Counted from the stretch's first letter, positions 16,458-25,640 are shown. The stretch: 64,000 nucleotides of DNA from Desulfacinum hydrothermale DSM 13146 (GCF_900176285.1 NZ_FWXF01000010.1:1-64000), one strand, 5' to 3'. A program made the numbers and translations. The notes: generated by a model not told the origin, from the letters alone.

Positions 16458-17879
16458 TTGATTTTCCCCTGGAGACGCTTACCGGTTCAAGGCGTTTTGA
16501 TCCTTGTTTGCACCCTGGTGTTGGCCACCGGTTCCCTGGGTTCCGCATGGGGACAGACACCGGAATCCTCTCCGTCCGGCCAGCAGGGCGTTTTGTCCGG
16601 CGGGCAAGAACCCCCCAAAGCGCCGCTGCTCCCACCGTCCAAGGAAAAGGTCACCCCCGTTCAGACGGAAAAGATCGACCAGGCGGCCCAGAGGATCGGG
16701 GCCAACATCGACCGGATGAGCGAAAAGGCCTCCCGGAGCCTGGGCAAATGGGTGGATGCCAAAGTATTCTACGGCATCAGCTGGCTGAAGCTGATGGTTT
16801 GCGCGGGGCTCCTTTTCCTGGTGGTGTTTTTCGAACGCGTGGTGCGCGCCCTGCTCCACCGGAGGCTCCAGAGTTTGGAAGCGGCCGGCGAAAAAGAAGG
16901 ATGGCTCTGTCTGGCCTTGGAGACCCTCCACAGGCCCCTCACCCTCTTCATCTGGGTTTACGGCGTCTACGGGGCCCTGTCTCCGCTCTTCGGGCATTTC
17001 CAAGCGCCGGACGGCAGCAACCTGGTTCATACCGTGGCCAGTAAAGCCGCCGATGTGGGGGGCACCATCGTCCTCATTTGGGTCATCTACCGGCTGGTGG
17101 CCGTGGTGGATCTTCGTCTGAAGCAAAGGGCCAGCACCACGGAAAGCACCATCGACGACATGCTGGTCCCGCTGGTGGGCAGGAGCCTTCGAATTTTCGT
17201 GGCGGCTGTGGGCGCTATCATGGTGCTCCAGACCCTCACGGGCATCGATGTGGGACCGCTCATCGCCTCCCTGGGCATCGGTGGTCTGGCTCTGGCCCTG
17301 GCGGCCAAGGAATCGGTGGCCAATTTCTTCGGCACGCTGACCATCCTCTTCGACAAGCCCTTCCAGGTGGGAGAACGCATCCTGGTGGACGGCTATGACG
17401 GGGTCGTGGAATCCGTGGGGTTTCGCAGCATCCGGCTCCGGACCCTCACGGGGCACCTGGTGGCCGTTCCCAACGAAAAGGTGGTCAACTCCCCCATTGA
17501 AAACGTGGGAAAACGCCCCCACATCCGTTGGCTCACCAACATCACCCTCACCTACGACACGCCGCCGGAAAAGGTGGAACGGGCCGTGGAGATCATCCGC
17601 ACCATCCTGGAAAACCACGAGGGTATGCATCCGGACTTTCCTCCCCGGGTCTATTTCAACGGCTTCAACGACTGGAGTCTCAACATCATGATCATCGCCT
17701 GGTACCATCCCCCCAACTACTGGGATTACCAGGAATGGCTGCAGAAGACCTGTCTGGCGATCATGAGGGCCTTGGACGAAGAAGGCATCGAATTTGCTTT
17801 TCCCACCCGGACCCTTTACCTGGCCAACGACGACCGACGCCAGCTCAAGCTCCAGATGCTCCGGGGCAAGAGTTCATGA
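16458..17879 (+). CDS. mscS: MscS-family mechanosensitive channel
   Basis: A 473-residue membrane protein. I choose the TTG at 16458 because a perfect AAGGAGG sits six bases upstream and the product then opens with a signal sequence (IFPWRRLPVQGVLILVCTLV). The ATG at 16350 lies in repeat sequence and has no ribosome binding site. After a periplasmic helical stretch (about 35-105) come membrane helices. The pore helix has the glycine/alanine pattern LGIGGLALALAAKESVANFF, then the beta domain GERILVDGYDGVVESVGFRS and a C-terminal alpha/beta domain. MscS channels open on membrane tension and release solutes during hypo-osmotic shock. The next gene, corA, follows after 31 bases. Confidence 0.9.
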   Translation: MIFPWRRLPVQGVLILVCTLVLATGSLGSAWGQTPESSPSGQQGVLSGGQEPPKAPLLPPSKEKVTPVQTEKIDQAAQRIGANIDRMSEKASRSLGKWVDAKVFYGISWLKLMVCAGLLFLVVFFERVVRALLHRRLQSLEAAGEKEGWLCLALETLHRPLTLFIWVYGVYGALSPLFGHFQAPDGSNLVHTVASKAADVGGTIVLIWVIYRLVAVVDLRLKQRASTTESTIDDMLVPLVGRSLRIFVAAVGAIMVLQTLTGIDVGPLIASLGIGGLALALAAKESVANFFGTLTILFDKPFQVGERILVDGYDGVVESVGFRSIRLRTLTGHLVAVPNEKVVNSPIENVGKRPHIRWLTNITLTYDTPPEKVERAVEIIRTILENHEGMHPDFPPRVYFNGFNDWSLNIMIIAWYHPPNYWDYQEWLQKTCLAIMRALDEEGIEFAFPTRTLYLANDDRRQLKLQMLRGKSS

Positions 17880-17910
17880 AGCACACGTCTTTTGCCGGAA
17901 GGAAAGAGCC

Positions 17911-18975
17911 ATGCAGAAGGGGACGAAGCAATCCGCCAAGGAGCCGGGGTTGCCGCCGGGCACTTTGAGCTTTGTGGGACACAGGCGGGCCGAAACCGTC
18001 CGCATCCAAGTGGTGGACTACGACGGGGAGACGGCGGACACCTTCCAACTGGAACAGGTGGACGACTGTTCGAACCTCGCCGGGCGGCGCGCCAATGGCT
18101 GGATCCATGTGAGCGGTCTGCACCGGGTGGACATCGTGGAGAGGCTGGGCCGCTGCTTTCAAGTGCCGCCCCTGATCCTGGAAGATATTCTGAACACGGG
18201 GCACCGTCCCAAGGCGGACATCTGGGAGAAGGGCGTCTTTGTCGTGGCCAAATTCTTTGCCATGGAACCGGAGGAGGAAACCCTGCAGATGGAGCAGGTT
18301 TCCTTCATCCTGGGCGGGAATTTCCTGATCAGTTTCCAAGAGAGCGACCGGCCGATCTTTAAGCCGGTTCGAAAGCGGTTGGCCACTCCCGGGAGCCGGC
18401 TGCGGCGATGCGGTGTGGACTACCTGCTTTATTGCCTCATAGATCTGGTGGTGGACCACTATTTTGTGGTAGTGGAGACGGTGGGGGATCGGATAGAGGA
18501 TCTTGAGGAGGCCCTGTTTCATGGCGAGGGAGAGGATCTGTTGGATCCGATCCATCGCATCCGCAGACAGTGTCTTTTCCTGCGCAAGGCCGTGGTTCCC
18601 CTGCGGGACGCGGTGGGGATCCTGCGCCGTGAAGAAGGGCCCTTGGGGAGCCGGGAGATTCAGCCCTACCTGAAGGACCTGCAGGACCACGTTTTTCAAG
18701 TGCTGGACACGCTGGAAAACCAGCGGGAGATGGGCACGGCCCTTCTGGACGTCTATCTGTCGTCCATGAGCAATCGTATGAACGAGGTCATGAAGGTGCT
18801 CACCATCATCGCCACCATCTTCATCCCCATCACCTTCATTGCGGGGGTCTACGGCATGAACTTCCAATACATGCCGGAGCTGAAATGGCCGTGGGCCTAT
18901 CCGGCGGTGTGGCTGATCATGATCGTCGTGGCCGTTCTCATGCTCCTTTTTTTCAGGAAAAAACGATGGATTTGA
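17911..18975 (+). CDS. corA: CorA-type magnesium/cobalt transporter
   Basis: A 354-residue protein. The cytoplasmic N-terminal domain (about 20-260) includes HRVDIVERLGRCFQVPPLIL. A long helix precedes two C-terminal membrane segments, with the pore signature YGMNF near residue 316 and a WAYP stretch after it. CorA forms a pentameric Mg2+ channel gated by intracellular magnesium. I start it at the ATG at 17911 with GGAAAGAG upstream; the open frame further upstream overlaps mscS. The stop overlaps the following channel gene by 10 bases, so translation is probably coupled. Confidence 0.92.
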   Translation: MQKGTKQSAKEPGLPPGTLSFVGHRRAETVRIQVVDYDGETADTFQLEQVDDCSNLAGRRANGWIHVSGLHRVDIVERLGRCFQVPPLILEDILNTGHRPKADIWEKGVFVVAKFFAMEPEEETLQMEQVSFILGGNFLISFQESDRPIFKPVRKRLATPGSRLRRCGVDYLLYCLIDLVVDHYFVVVETVGDRIEDLEEALFHGEGEDLLDPIHRIRRQCLFLRKAVVPLRDAVGILRREEGPLGSREIQPYLKDLQDHVFQVLDTLENQREMGTALLDVYLSSMSNRMNEVMKVLTIIATIFIPITFIAGVYGMNFQYMPELKWPWAYPAVWLIMIVVAVLMLLFFRKKRWI

Positions 18976-21581
18976 AGCGTATCCCTTGGCGTATTCCATA
19001 TCCCTGCCGACGTGTCGTGCCGGTCCTTCTCGCGGGCCTGATGCTTCTCGTGGGAAGTGCCGTCTGTGCCAGAGCGCAGGACGGAAAGGACACGGTCTCC
19101 GCGGAATCTCAGGCCCAGTACCAGGAGCTTTCGGCCTCGCTTGCCCGGGCTATGGCCGCGGAAAAGGGCGTTCTGGAGGAACTGGCCAAGCGCTCCGAGG
19201 AACTGGCCTCCCTGCAAAAGGCCGCTTCCCAAGAGATCAGTGCCCTTCGGGTGCAGCTTTCCGCGTTCAGCAATCTTCTTTCTCTTTCCAGCGCGCCGGT
19301 GGAAGATCTTACTAAGGCCCAGGGGGTTCTCAAGCAGGTTCTGGAAACCACGGCGTCCCGTCTCAAGGAACTGGCCGATCAGCAAGCGGAGCTGGAACAG
19401 AGGTTGACGGAACTGGCCGATCAACGCTCTCTGAACAAAAAGCAGACCGAAGACCTGCAGGCCCAAAAATCCGACTCCCCTATCGTCCAGACCCTGGTCA
19501 GGCAATTGAAGGAAGTGAACGGGCTTCTTCAACAGAAGGAGAAACGCCTGAAAAGCCTGTCCGACAAGGTGGCCACGCTTCGGGCCGACTGGGTTCAAAT
19601 CCAGGAAGAAGCCAGTCTGCTCCAGGAAAAGTTCACGGCCCGGATCAACGAGCGAAAGAAGGAAGAGCTCTTCCAAAGAAGCCGAAACCCCCTGGCGGCT
19701 TTGAGCCTGGAGGAGATCCGCTCGGAGGTGGAGCGCTTGGCCGTCTTCACCACGCGCCCATTCACATTGGGTTTCTGGTCGGAACAAGCTCGTTTCTTCT
19801 GGCGCACGGGCGGGATCCTGCTCATCACGTCCCTTCTGGTCTTTCTCATCGTGGAATGGATCCTGGTGAGGCTGCGCCGTCTTTGTCGATCCCACGTTAC
19901 GGAAACGCTGGTGCGGGAAAGAGGCTGGTACTGCCTGGCGGTGCAGCTCCTGGCCCGTTCTCTGCCTTTGGCGGGGGCCGTGGTCTTCGCCACCGGTTAC
20001 GGCCTGGCCCGGAATCTTTATGACACCTTCCCACCGCTTCGGCTGCTGGTCTCCCTACTCCTTCTTTGGCTCTTTACTTCGTGGGGCATCCAATTTTTGT
20101 CTCTCATGAAAGAAAGGGGCACCGGGCCCTTGGGCACCTTCGTACGCCGGCGCCTAAGGCTGGCGCTTTCCGTGGCCCGATGGGCTCTTTTGGCCTACTT
20201 CTGCCTCCAGGAAGTGTTGGGACGGGCCGGCGCGCTGCTGCTCATCTACCGCTTTTTTCTGGAAGTCCTGTTTCTGGCCTGGACCCTGGCCGTGGGAAGT
20301 GGGCTCAAGATGCGGATCCAGGACGTTCACCCAGATGGGTCCCGTGTCCTGTCAAGTGCAGCCCGTCTTTTCCCCCTGTGGCTCTACGGGGTGGCCACGG
20401 TGGGACTCCTGTTGGAACTGGCCGGCTACGGCCTCTTGGCCGTTCTCTGGTATGCGGGCTGGGCGCGAACGGCGGTGGTGGGCCTTTGGCTCTTCGTCTG
20501 TTTCATGGCTTTGCGGGAGTGGGAAAAGATCTCCGAGACGGCTTCCGCCTTTACCTCCCAAAACGAGGGGCTCACCCAAAGGTCCTTTCAGTGGCTCATG
20601 GTGCGCCTTCTGTGGGTTGTCTGGCTTTTTGCGGGTATCCTGGGAGTATTGATCGCCTGGGGCGCCAAACGCGCCGTCATCCTGAGCCTCTTCCGGGTCC
20701 TCAACACCCCCGTTCCCATCGGAGGACTCTCCTTCCGGCTCAGCGGCCTTCTCTACGCCGTGATCCTGTTGGCCCTGACACACGTGGGGACGCGGGTTTT
20801 CAAACAGGCCCTTCGCTCGAAGGTCTTCCGGCATAGCGGCTTGGAGCGGGGACTCCAGGAATCGATCACCACCATCAGCGGCTATGTGCTGTGGTTTTTG
20901 GGCGTGCTGGCCGCCTTGAACGCTCTGGGATTCAGCGGCACCTCCCTCACCGTGGCCTTCGGGGCCCTGGGCGTGGGCCTGGGTTTCGGGCTCCAGAACA
21001 TCTTCAACAACTTTGTCAGCGGACTCATTTTGCTCTTTGAACGTCCCATCCAGGTGGGCGACGCCATCGAGGTGGACGGAATCTGGGGCGAAGTGAAGAA
21101 GATCAATGTGCGCTCCACGGTCATCCAAACCTTGGATAACGCGTCGCTCATCATTCCCAATTCGGAGTTCATCAGCGGCCGGGTGACCAACTTGAGTTTC
21201 AAGGACTTGCGCTTGCGGCGGAACATCGATGTGGGCGTGGCCTATGGATCCGACGTGGAACTGGTGAGACGAACGCTGGTGGAAATCGCCGACAAGCACC
21301 CGCACGTCTTCAAAAAACCGGAACCCAGCGTTCTCTTTCTCGACTTTGGAGACAGCGCGCTCATCTTCCGGCTGCGGTTCTGGACGACCACCGATGCCTG
21401 TATCCAGGTGGAAACGGAAATCCGCTTTGAGATCGACCGGCTCTTCCGGGAGCGGGGGATCGAAATCCCCTTCCCGCAAAGGGACATCCATATCCGATCG
21501 GTGGTTCCCAGCATGGAGTCCGCCATCAAGGGGGAGAAGGACGAGGACGACGTGTCCGAAAAGGACCGAGGTGACGCATGA
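18966..21581 (+). CDS. Large MscS-family channel with coiled-coil periplasmic domain
   Basis: An 871-residue protein of the MscK/YbiO-like class. It has a signal sequence (residues 1-36, ending VCARAQ), then a 230-residue periplasmic coiled coil rich in Q, E, K and L. Many membrane helices follow (about 285-670). The C-terminal MscS core has the pore helix FGALGVGLGFGLQNIFNNFV, the beta domain VGDAIEVDGIWGEVKKINVR, and an alpha/beta end. The tail is acidic (KGEKDEDDVSEKD). Large MscS proteins sense tension and in some cases ions such as K+. The start overlaps the corA stop. Confidence 0.9.
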   Translation: MDLKRIPWRIPYPCRRVVPVLLAGLMLLVGSAVCARAQDGKDTVSAESQAQYQELSASLARAMAAEKGVLEELAKRSEELASLQKAASQEISALRVQLSAFSNLLSLSSAPVEDLTKAQGVLKQVLETTASRLKELADQQAELEQRLTELADQRSLNKKQTEDLQAQKSDSPIVQTLVRQLKEVNGLLQQKEKRLKSLSDKVATLRADWVQIQEEASLLQEKFTARINERKKEELFQRSRNPLAALSLEEIRSEVERLAVFTTRPFTLGFWSEQARFFWRTGGILLITSLLVFLIVEWILVRLRRLCRSHVTETLVRERGWYCLAVQLLARSLPLAGAVVFATGYGLARNLYDTFPPLRLLVSLLLLWLFTSWGIQFLSLMKERGTGPLGTFVRRRLRLALSVARWALLAYFCLQEVLGRAGALLLIYRFFLEVLFLAWTLAVGSGLKMRIQDVHPDGSRVLSSAARLFPLWLYGVATVGLLLELAGYGLLAVLWYAGWARTAVVGLWLFVCFMALREWEKISETASAFTSQNEGLTQRSFQWLMVRLLWVVWLFAGILGVLIAWGAKRAVILSLFRVLNTPVPIGGLSFRLSGLLYAVILLALTHVGTRVFKQALRSKVFRHSGLERGLQESITTISGYVLWFLGVLAALNALGFSGTSLTVAFGALGVGLGFGLQNIFNNFVSGLILLFERPIQVGDAIEVDGIWGEVKKINVRSTVIQTLDNASLIIPNSEFISGRVTNLSFKDLRLRRNIDVGVAYGSDVELVRRTLVEIADKHPHVFKKPEPSVLFLDFGDSALIFRLRFWTTTDACIQVETEIRFEIDRLFRERGIEIPFPQRDIHIRSVVPSMESAIKGEKDEDDVSEKDRGDA

Positions 21582-21751
21582 GGCTGATGGAAATGATCCT
21601 TCCCAGAGACCTGGGCGCCTTTGCCGTTCAAACCCTCCGGGAGGCCGGCTATGCAGAGACACACGTCCTGGCCATGGATGACGACCTGGCGCTGCTCCTG
21701 GTGCTCATGTGGTTTGCCAAGGGGCCCCTGATCGGCGTGAAGGCCCTGTGA
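21578..21751 (+). CDS. 57-residue unknown protein
   Basis: A short frame starting at the ATG that overlaps the stop of the preceding channel gene (ATGA), preceded by GAGGTGA. It reads MRLMEMILPRDLGAFAVQTL, then REAGYAETHVLAMDDDLALL, then a hydrophobic end (LLVLMWFAKGPLIGVKAL). It has charged and hydrophobic halves and a possible single membrane helix at the C-terminus. The overlap and the tight spacing to the next gene (16 bases) argue that it is translated. No family is recognised. Confidence 0.55.
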   Translation: MRLMEMILPRDLGAFAVQTLREAGYAETHVLAMDDDLALLLVLMWFAKGPLIGVKAL

Positions 21752-21767
21752 GGAGCCCGGCACGCGC

Positions 21768-22331
21768 ATGAACGAAAAACTTCGCCGCTTCTCCGACCGC
21801 TTCGTCAGGATTCATGGGGATCCCCATGAAATCGCCCTGGGATTTTCCTTGGGGATCTTTGTGGGCTTGAGCCCCACCCTGGGGGTGCAAATGGTTTTGG
21901 CCGCCTTACTGGCGGCGCTGCTGGGCTGGAACAAAATCGCCGCCGCGGCGGGCGTCTGGATCACCAACCCCTTTACCGCTCCCTTCATCTATCCGTTCAC
22001 CTACTGGGTGGGAGCCCGTTTGCTGAGCCTGGGAAAGTCTGCACACCAGGGTACGGCCCTGCAGGCGAAGGGGTTTCTTTACGTTCTCGAGAAGATGCCC
22101 CACGTTCTGGGTGCCATGACTGTGGGCGGCATTGTGGTGGGGCTGCCCCTGGCGGTCCTGGGCTATTGGCTGGCGCTTCGTGCCGTCACCGGGTACAGGG
22201 AAAAGGTGAAGACGCGACTCAGCCAGGCCCGCCAGCGCCTGCGTCAGGAGCGTGCCGCTCGAAAAGCGGAACGAAGGTCGGAAGGGCGGGGAGGGAAAGC
22301 ACCCAGCTCATCCCAGAGGAGGGCCCCATGA
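21768..22331 (+). CDS. DUF2062 membrane protein
   Basis: A 187-residue protein with the DUF2062 signature: FVRIHGDPHEIALGFSLGIF, VGLSPTLGVQM, and NPFTAPFIYPFTYWVGA. Three to four hydrophobic segments (about 22-45, 50-80, 110-140) are followed by a strongly basic C-terminal tail. The family is widespread and often found near glycosyltransferases or other membrane proteins; its function is unknown. Here it sits in a series of channel genes and its stop overlaps the gapN start by four bases. Confidence 0.82.
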   Translation: MNEKLRRFSDRFVRIHGDPHEIALGFSLGIFVGLSPTLGVQMVLAALLAALLGWNKIAAAAGVWITNPFTAPFIYPFTYWVGARLLSLGKSAHQGTALQAKGFLYVLEKMPHVLGAMTVGGIVVGLPLAVLGYWLALRAVTGYREKVKTRLSQARQRLRQERAARKAERRSEGRGGKAPSSSQRRAP

Positions 22332-23953
22332 ACCCACCAAGTGATCTGAAAAGCCTGATCCTGAGATCCATGGACCAGGTGCCCGAACCGTTCCGGCCGT
22401 CCTTCGTGGACCAGCGGGTCTACCTGTGCGACGGTCGCCTGGTTCCCTGGTCGGGTCCGCAGAGTCCCGTGCTGTCTCCCATTCACACGGCGGGCGAAGG
22501 CGGAGAGGCCGAGCCCGTCCGCCTGGGCCGCGTTCCCGATCTGGAAGAGGGCCAGGCCCTGGAATGCCTGGAAGCCGCCTATGGTGCTTACGACCATGGG
22601 CGAGGCCCCTGGCCCACCCTATCCATCGGGCAACGCTTGAGCCATATGGAAGATTTCGTACACAGGATGATCGCCCGCAAGGACCAGGTGATCCGCCTGA
22701 TCATGTGGGAAATCTGCAAAAGCCGCCAGGATGCGGAAAAGGAATTTTCCCGCACGGTCCGATACATCCGGGATACCATCGACGCGCTCAAGGATCTGGA
22801 CCGGGCGTCTTCCCGGTTCGTCTTCCAAGAAGGCATCCTGGCTCAGATCCGGCGGGCTCCCTTGGGGGTGGTCCTGTGCATGGGGCCTTTCAACTACCCA
22901 CTCAATGAAACCTTTGCCACCCTCATCCCAGCGCTGCTCATGGGAAATACGGTGGTCTTCAAGCCACCCAAACACGGCTGCCTCCTCTACGAGCCCCTCC
23001 TGGAGGCCTTTCGGGACGCCTTCCCACCGGGGGTGGTGAACATGGTGACGGGATCCGGCTCCCGGATCATTCCTCCCCTCATGGAATCGGGCAAGGTGAA
23101 TGTGTTCGCCTTCATCGGGAGCAGCCAGGTGGCCAATTCCCTGAGGCAGCGTCATCCCAAGCTGAACCGGCTGCGCTGTGTCCTGGGGCTGGAGGCCAAG
23201 AACCCGGCCATCGTCCTTGCGGACGCGGACCTGGAAGTGACCGTCCGGGAATGTGTGCTGGGAGGATTGTCCTTCAACGGGCAGCGTTGCACGGCCCTCA
23301 AGATCTTCTTCGTCCACAGGTCCCTGGCTCAGCGATTCGTGAGGGAACTGAGCGACGCCGTTTCCTCCGTGAGCCTGGGACTTCCGTGGCAGGATCCCAT
23401 GATCACGCCCCTGGCGGAACCGGACAAACCGGACTACCTGGCGTCCCTGATCGACGATGCCGTGGCCCAAGGCGCTCGCGTTGTCAACGAAGGAGGCGGA
23501 TCCCGCTACCGCTCCGTTTTCCGTCCGGCCGTGATCTACCCGGTGGATGCGCGGATGCGGCTCTTCCACGAGGAACAGTTCGGTCCCGTCCTGCCCGTGG
23601 TTCCCTACGACGACCTGGAAGAGCCGATTCGGGCCGTGATTGAATCTCCTTACGGCCAGCAACTGAGCATCTTCGGGACCGACCCGGGAAGGATAGCGGA
23701 GCTGATCGATCCGCTGGTCAATCAGGTGTGCCGCGTCAATCTCAACTGCCAATGCCAGAGGGGGCCGGACACGTTTCCCTTCACCGGACGAAAGGACAGC
23801 GCGGAATCGACCCTTTCGGTGTTCGACGCTTTGAGAGCCTTTTCCATCCGCACGCTGGTGGCCACCCGTGACGAGGAAAGCAGCAAGGACCGCGTCCGCA
23901 CGATCTTGCGGGAGCGGCTGTCGCGTTTCCTTTCCACGGACTTTCTGCTCTGA
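22328..23953 (+). CDS. gapN: NADP-dependent glyceraldehyde-3-phosphate dehydrogenase (GapN-type)
   Basis: A 541-residue aldehyde dehydrogenase. The nucleotide-binding part has APLGVVLCMGPFNYPLNETF, the general-base glutamate is in LGLEAKNP, and the catalytic cysteine is in FNGQRCTA. The long form and the N-terminal segment RVYLCDGRLVPW fit plant/bacterial GapN, which oxidises glyceraldehyde 3-phosphate directly to 3-phosphoglycerate and yields NADPH without ATP. Other aldehyde dehydrogenases cannot be fully excluded, but the PfkB-family sugar kinase 8 bases downstream supports a glycolytic role. The ATG at 22328 follows GGAGG; the upstream extension overlaps DUF2062. Confidence 0.85.
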   Translation: MNPPSDLKSLILRSMDQVPEPFRPSFVDQRVYLCDGRLVPWSGPQSPVLSPIHTAGEGGEAEPVRLGRVPDLEEGQALECLEAAYGAYDHGRGPWPTLSIGQRLSHMEDFVHRMIARKDQVIRLIMWEICKSRQDAEKEFSRTVRYIRDTIDALKDLDRASSRFVFQEGILAQIRRAPLGVVLCMGPFNYPLNETFATLIPALLMGNTVVFKPPKHGCLLYEPLLEAFRDAFPPGVVNMVTGSGSRIIPPLMESGKVNVFAFIGSSQVANSLRQRHPKLNRLRCVLGLEAKNPAIVLADADLEVTVRECVLGGLSFNGQRCTALKIFFVHRSLAQRFVRELSDAVSSVSLGLPWQDPMITPLAEPDKPDYLASLIDDAVAQGARVVNEGGGSRYRSVFRPAVIYPVDARMRLFHEEQFGPVLPVVPYDDLEEPIRAVIESPYGQQLSIFGTDPGRIAELIDPLVNQVCRVNLNCQCQRGPDTFPFTGRKDSAESTLSVFDALRAFSIRTLVATRDEESSKDRVRTILRERLSRFLSTDFLL

Positions 23954-23961
23954 GGTGCCCC

Positions 23962-24900
23962 ATGATCTATACCGTCACGCTCAACCCGGCCCTGGATCGA
24001 ACGCTCGTGGTGGATCGGCTCATGGAAGACGACACCGTGAGGGTCCGCGAAGAAACCTGCTATGCGGGAGGCAAGGGCATCGATGTCTCCCGGGTCATTC
24101 GGGAACTGGGAGGCCATAGCGTGGCGTTGGGCTTCGTGGGTGGCTACGGCGGTTCTCACCTGGAAGGGCTGCTGATCAATGCGGGCGTACTCACCGACTT
24201 CGTGCGCATCGGGGGAGAAACCCGAACCAACATCATTGTGAAGGAAGCGGAAACGGGACGGCAGTTCGTGCTGAGCGCTGCAGGCCCCGAAGTACGGGCG
24301 GCCGAGATCGGCGCGTTGTACCATCATATCCTGGGCCTGCCGGACATGGACCACATGGTCTTGAGCGGCAGCCTGCCCCGAGGGGTTTCCCCCAGTGTCT
24401 ACGGCCAGCTGGTGCTGGCGGCCCGGAGGAAGGGAGCGTTCGTGGTCCTGGACGCGGACGGAGAGGCGCTTCGCGAGGCTCTGAACTACCGGCCCCACTG
24501 CATCAAGCCCAACCGGCACGAACTGAGCCGTCTGGTGGACCGGGACCTCTCGAGCCAGGAGGAGATCGTCGCCGCCTGCCGGGACATCCACCGCAGCGGT
24601 GTGCCTTTCGTGCTCGTTTCCCGCGGGAAAGAGGGGCTGATCCTTTCCTGTGCGGAGGGGCCGGCCATCAGGGCCGTGGGCCCTCCGGTCCAGGTGGATT
24701 CCACGGTGGGGGCGGGCGATTCGGCGGTGGCCGGATTCGTTCTGGCCCACTGGAGGGGCCAAGGTTTGGAAGAGTGCATTCGGCTGGCCTGCGCCGCCGG
24801 CACGGCCACCGCCATGACCCCCGGCACCGAGCTCTGTCACCGCCGGACCGTGGAGGAGATCCTTCCCCAGGTTGTGGTGGAGATGCTCCCGGAGGGGTGA
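23962..24900 (+). CDS. PfkB-family sugar-phosphate kinase (1-phosphofructokinase type)
   Basis: A 312-residue ribokinase-like enzyme. It opens MIYTVTLNPALDRTLVVDRL, typical of the FruK/PfkB/LacC subgroup. It has AGGKGIDVSRVIRELGG for substrate binding, KPNRHELSRLV, and VGAGDSAVAGF with the catalytic Asp. Members phosphorylate fructose 1-phosphate, fructose 6-phosphate or tagatose 6-phosphate; sequence alone does not settle which. Placement directly after gapN with no sugar-uptake PTS genes favours a 6-phosphofructokinase-like role, but that is inference. It is the last gene of the rightward series. Confidence 0.85.
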   Translation: MIYTVTLNPALDRTLVVDRLMEDDTVRVREETCYAGGKGIDVSRVIRELGGHSVALGFVGGYGGSHLEGLLINAGVLTDFVRIGGETRTNIIVKEAETGRQFVLSAAGPEVRAAEIGALYHHILGLPDMDHMVLSGSLPRGVSPSVYGQLVLAARRKGAFVVLDADGEALREALNYRPHCIKPNRHELSRLVDRDLSSQEEIVAACRDIHRSGVPFVLVSRGKEGLILSCAEGPAIRAVGPPVQVDSTVGAGDSAVAGFVLAHWRGQGLEECIRLACAAGTATAMTPGTELCHRRTVEEILPQVVVEMLPEG

Positions 24901-24978
24901 AGGCCCCTGCCCCCCTGTGACAGGAAGAAGAGCTGGGGGAAGGTGGGGGCCGGCGCGGAGGTGTTGGACCCGGCCGTA

Positions 24979-25047
24979 GGAGCGGCGAAAGCCGCGATGA
25001 TTGAAGGATCCGTTCTAGAAACCCTTGCCGGGAGCGGGCTTGCCCGC
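24979..25047. repeat. Two REP-like hairpins between convergent genes
   Basis: GGAGCGGCGAAAGCCGCGAT (from 24979) and GGAGCGGGCTTGCCCGCGG (from 25031) each form a short GC hairpin: GCGGC with a GAAA loop, and GCGGGC with a TT loop. Both match the general REP pattern GGAGCGG-N-CCGCG known from other bacteria. They lie in the 293-base gap where pfkB and gspG converge and may stop or protect transcripts from either side. The rest of the gap shows nothing. Confidence 0.55.
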
Positions 25048-25193
25048 GGCCCCAATTGCCGGCAAATCCCCTGCTGAGGGAGGGATTGGCACACGCAGAG
25101 GTCTTTTCAGCATCGTGGCGGCAGCGGCGCAGATTGGGTCTTTCGGAAGGCCGCTATTCCGACTCACATCGCTGAAGCAATGGACCCCCCCAC

Positions 25194-25640
25194 TTACTCC
25201 CAGCTCACGATATCCGCGTTTTCCCCTTCTCCGCCTTCCTGTCCATCGGCGCCCAGCGAATAGAGATCGTAGTCGCCGTGTTCTCCAGGGCACCTGTAGA
25301 CATAGTCCCGGCCCCAGGGGTCCTTGGGAACGGCCTTTGGAAGGTAGGGACCGTCCCAGGTATCCAGTCCGGGGTTGGTTTGGAGCGCATCCAAGCCCTC
25401 GTCGGAAGTGGGATATCGGCCCACATCGAGCCGAAAGGTATCGAGAGCTGTTCCGAGGAGTGCGACCTGGGCCTTCGCGGCCTTGATCTTGGACGAGCCC
25501 ACCTTCTGGAACATCTTGGGAGCCACCAGGGCAGCCAAAAGCCCCAGGATGACCATGACAATGAGCAATTCGATGAGAGTGAACCCCGCAGCAGACCGGC
25601 TTCCTGATCGTCTGCGTTCCTGTGGATGGTGAGTCCTCAT
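25194..25640 (-). CDS. gspG: Type II secretion major pseudopilin
   Basis: A 148-residue pseudopilin with a class III prepilin leader. Basic residues 1-18 are followed by G19 then FTLIELLIVMVILGLLAALV, where the peptidase cuts after G and methylates F. The rest shows GspG hallmarks: Y-P-TS-EGL-AL, a double PKDPWGRDY-Y-PGEHGDYDLYS motif, and a calcium-site-like acidic end. GspG polymerises into the pseudopilus of type II secretion. No other gsp gene is near, so it is an orphan; it could serve a distant machine. I start at 25640, where AAAGGA precedes the ATG. Confidence 0.9.
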   Translation of the reverse strand: MRTHHPQERRRSGSRSAAGFTLIELLIVMVILGLLAALVAPKMFQKVGSSKIKAAKAQVALLGTALDTFRLDVGRYPTSDEGLDALQTNPGLDTWDGPYLPKAVPKDPWGRDYVYRCPGEHGDYDLYSLGADGQEGGEGENADIVSWE

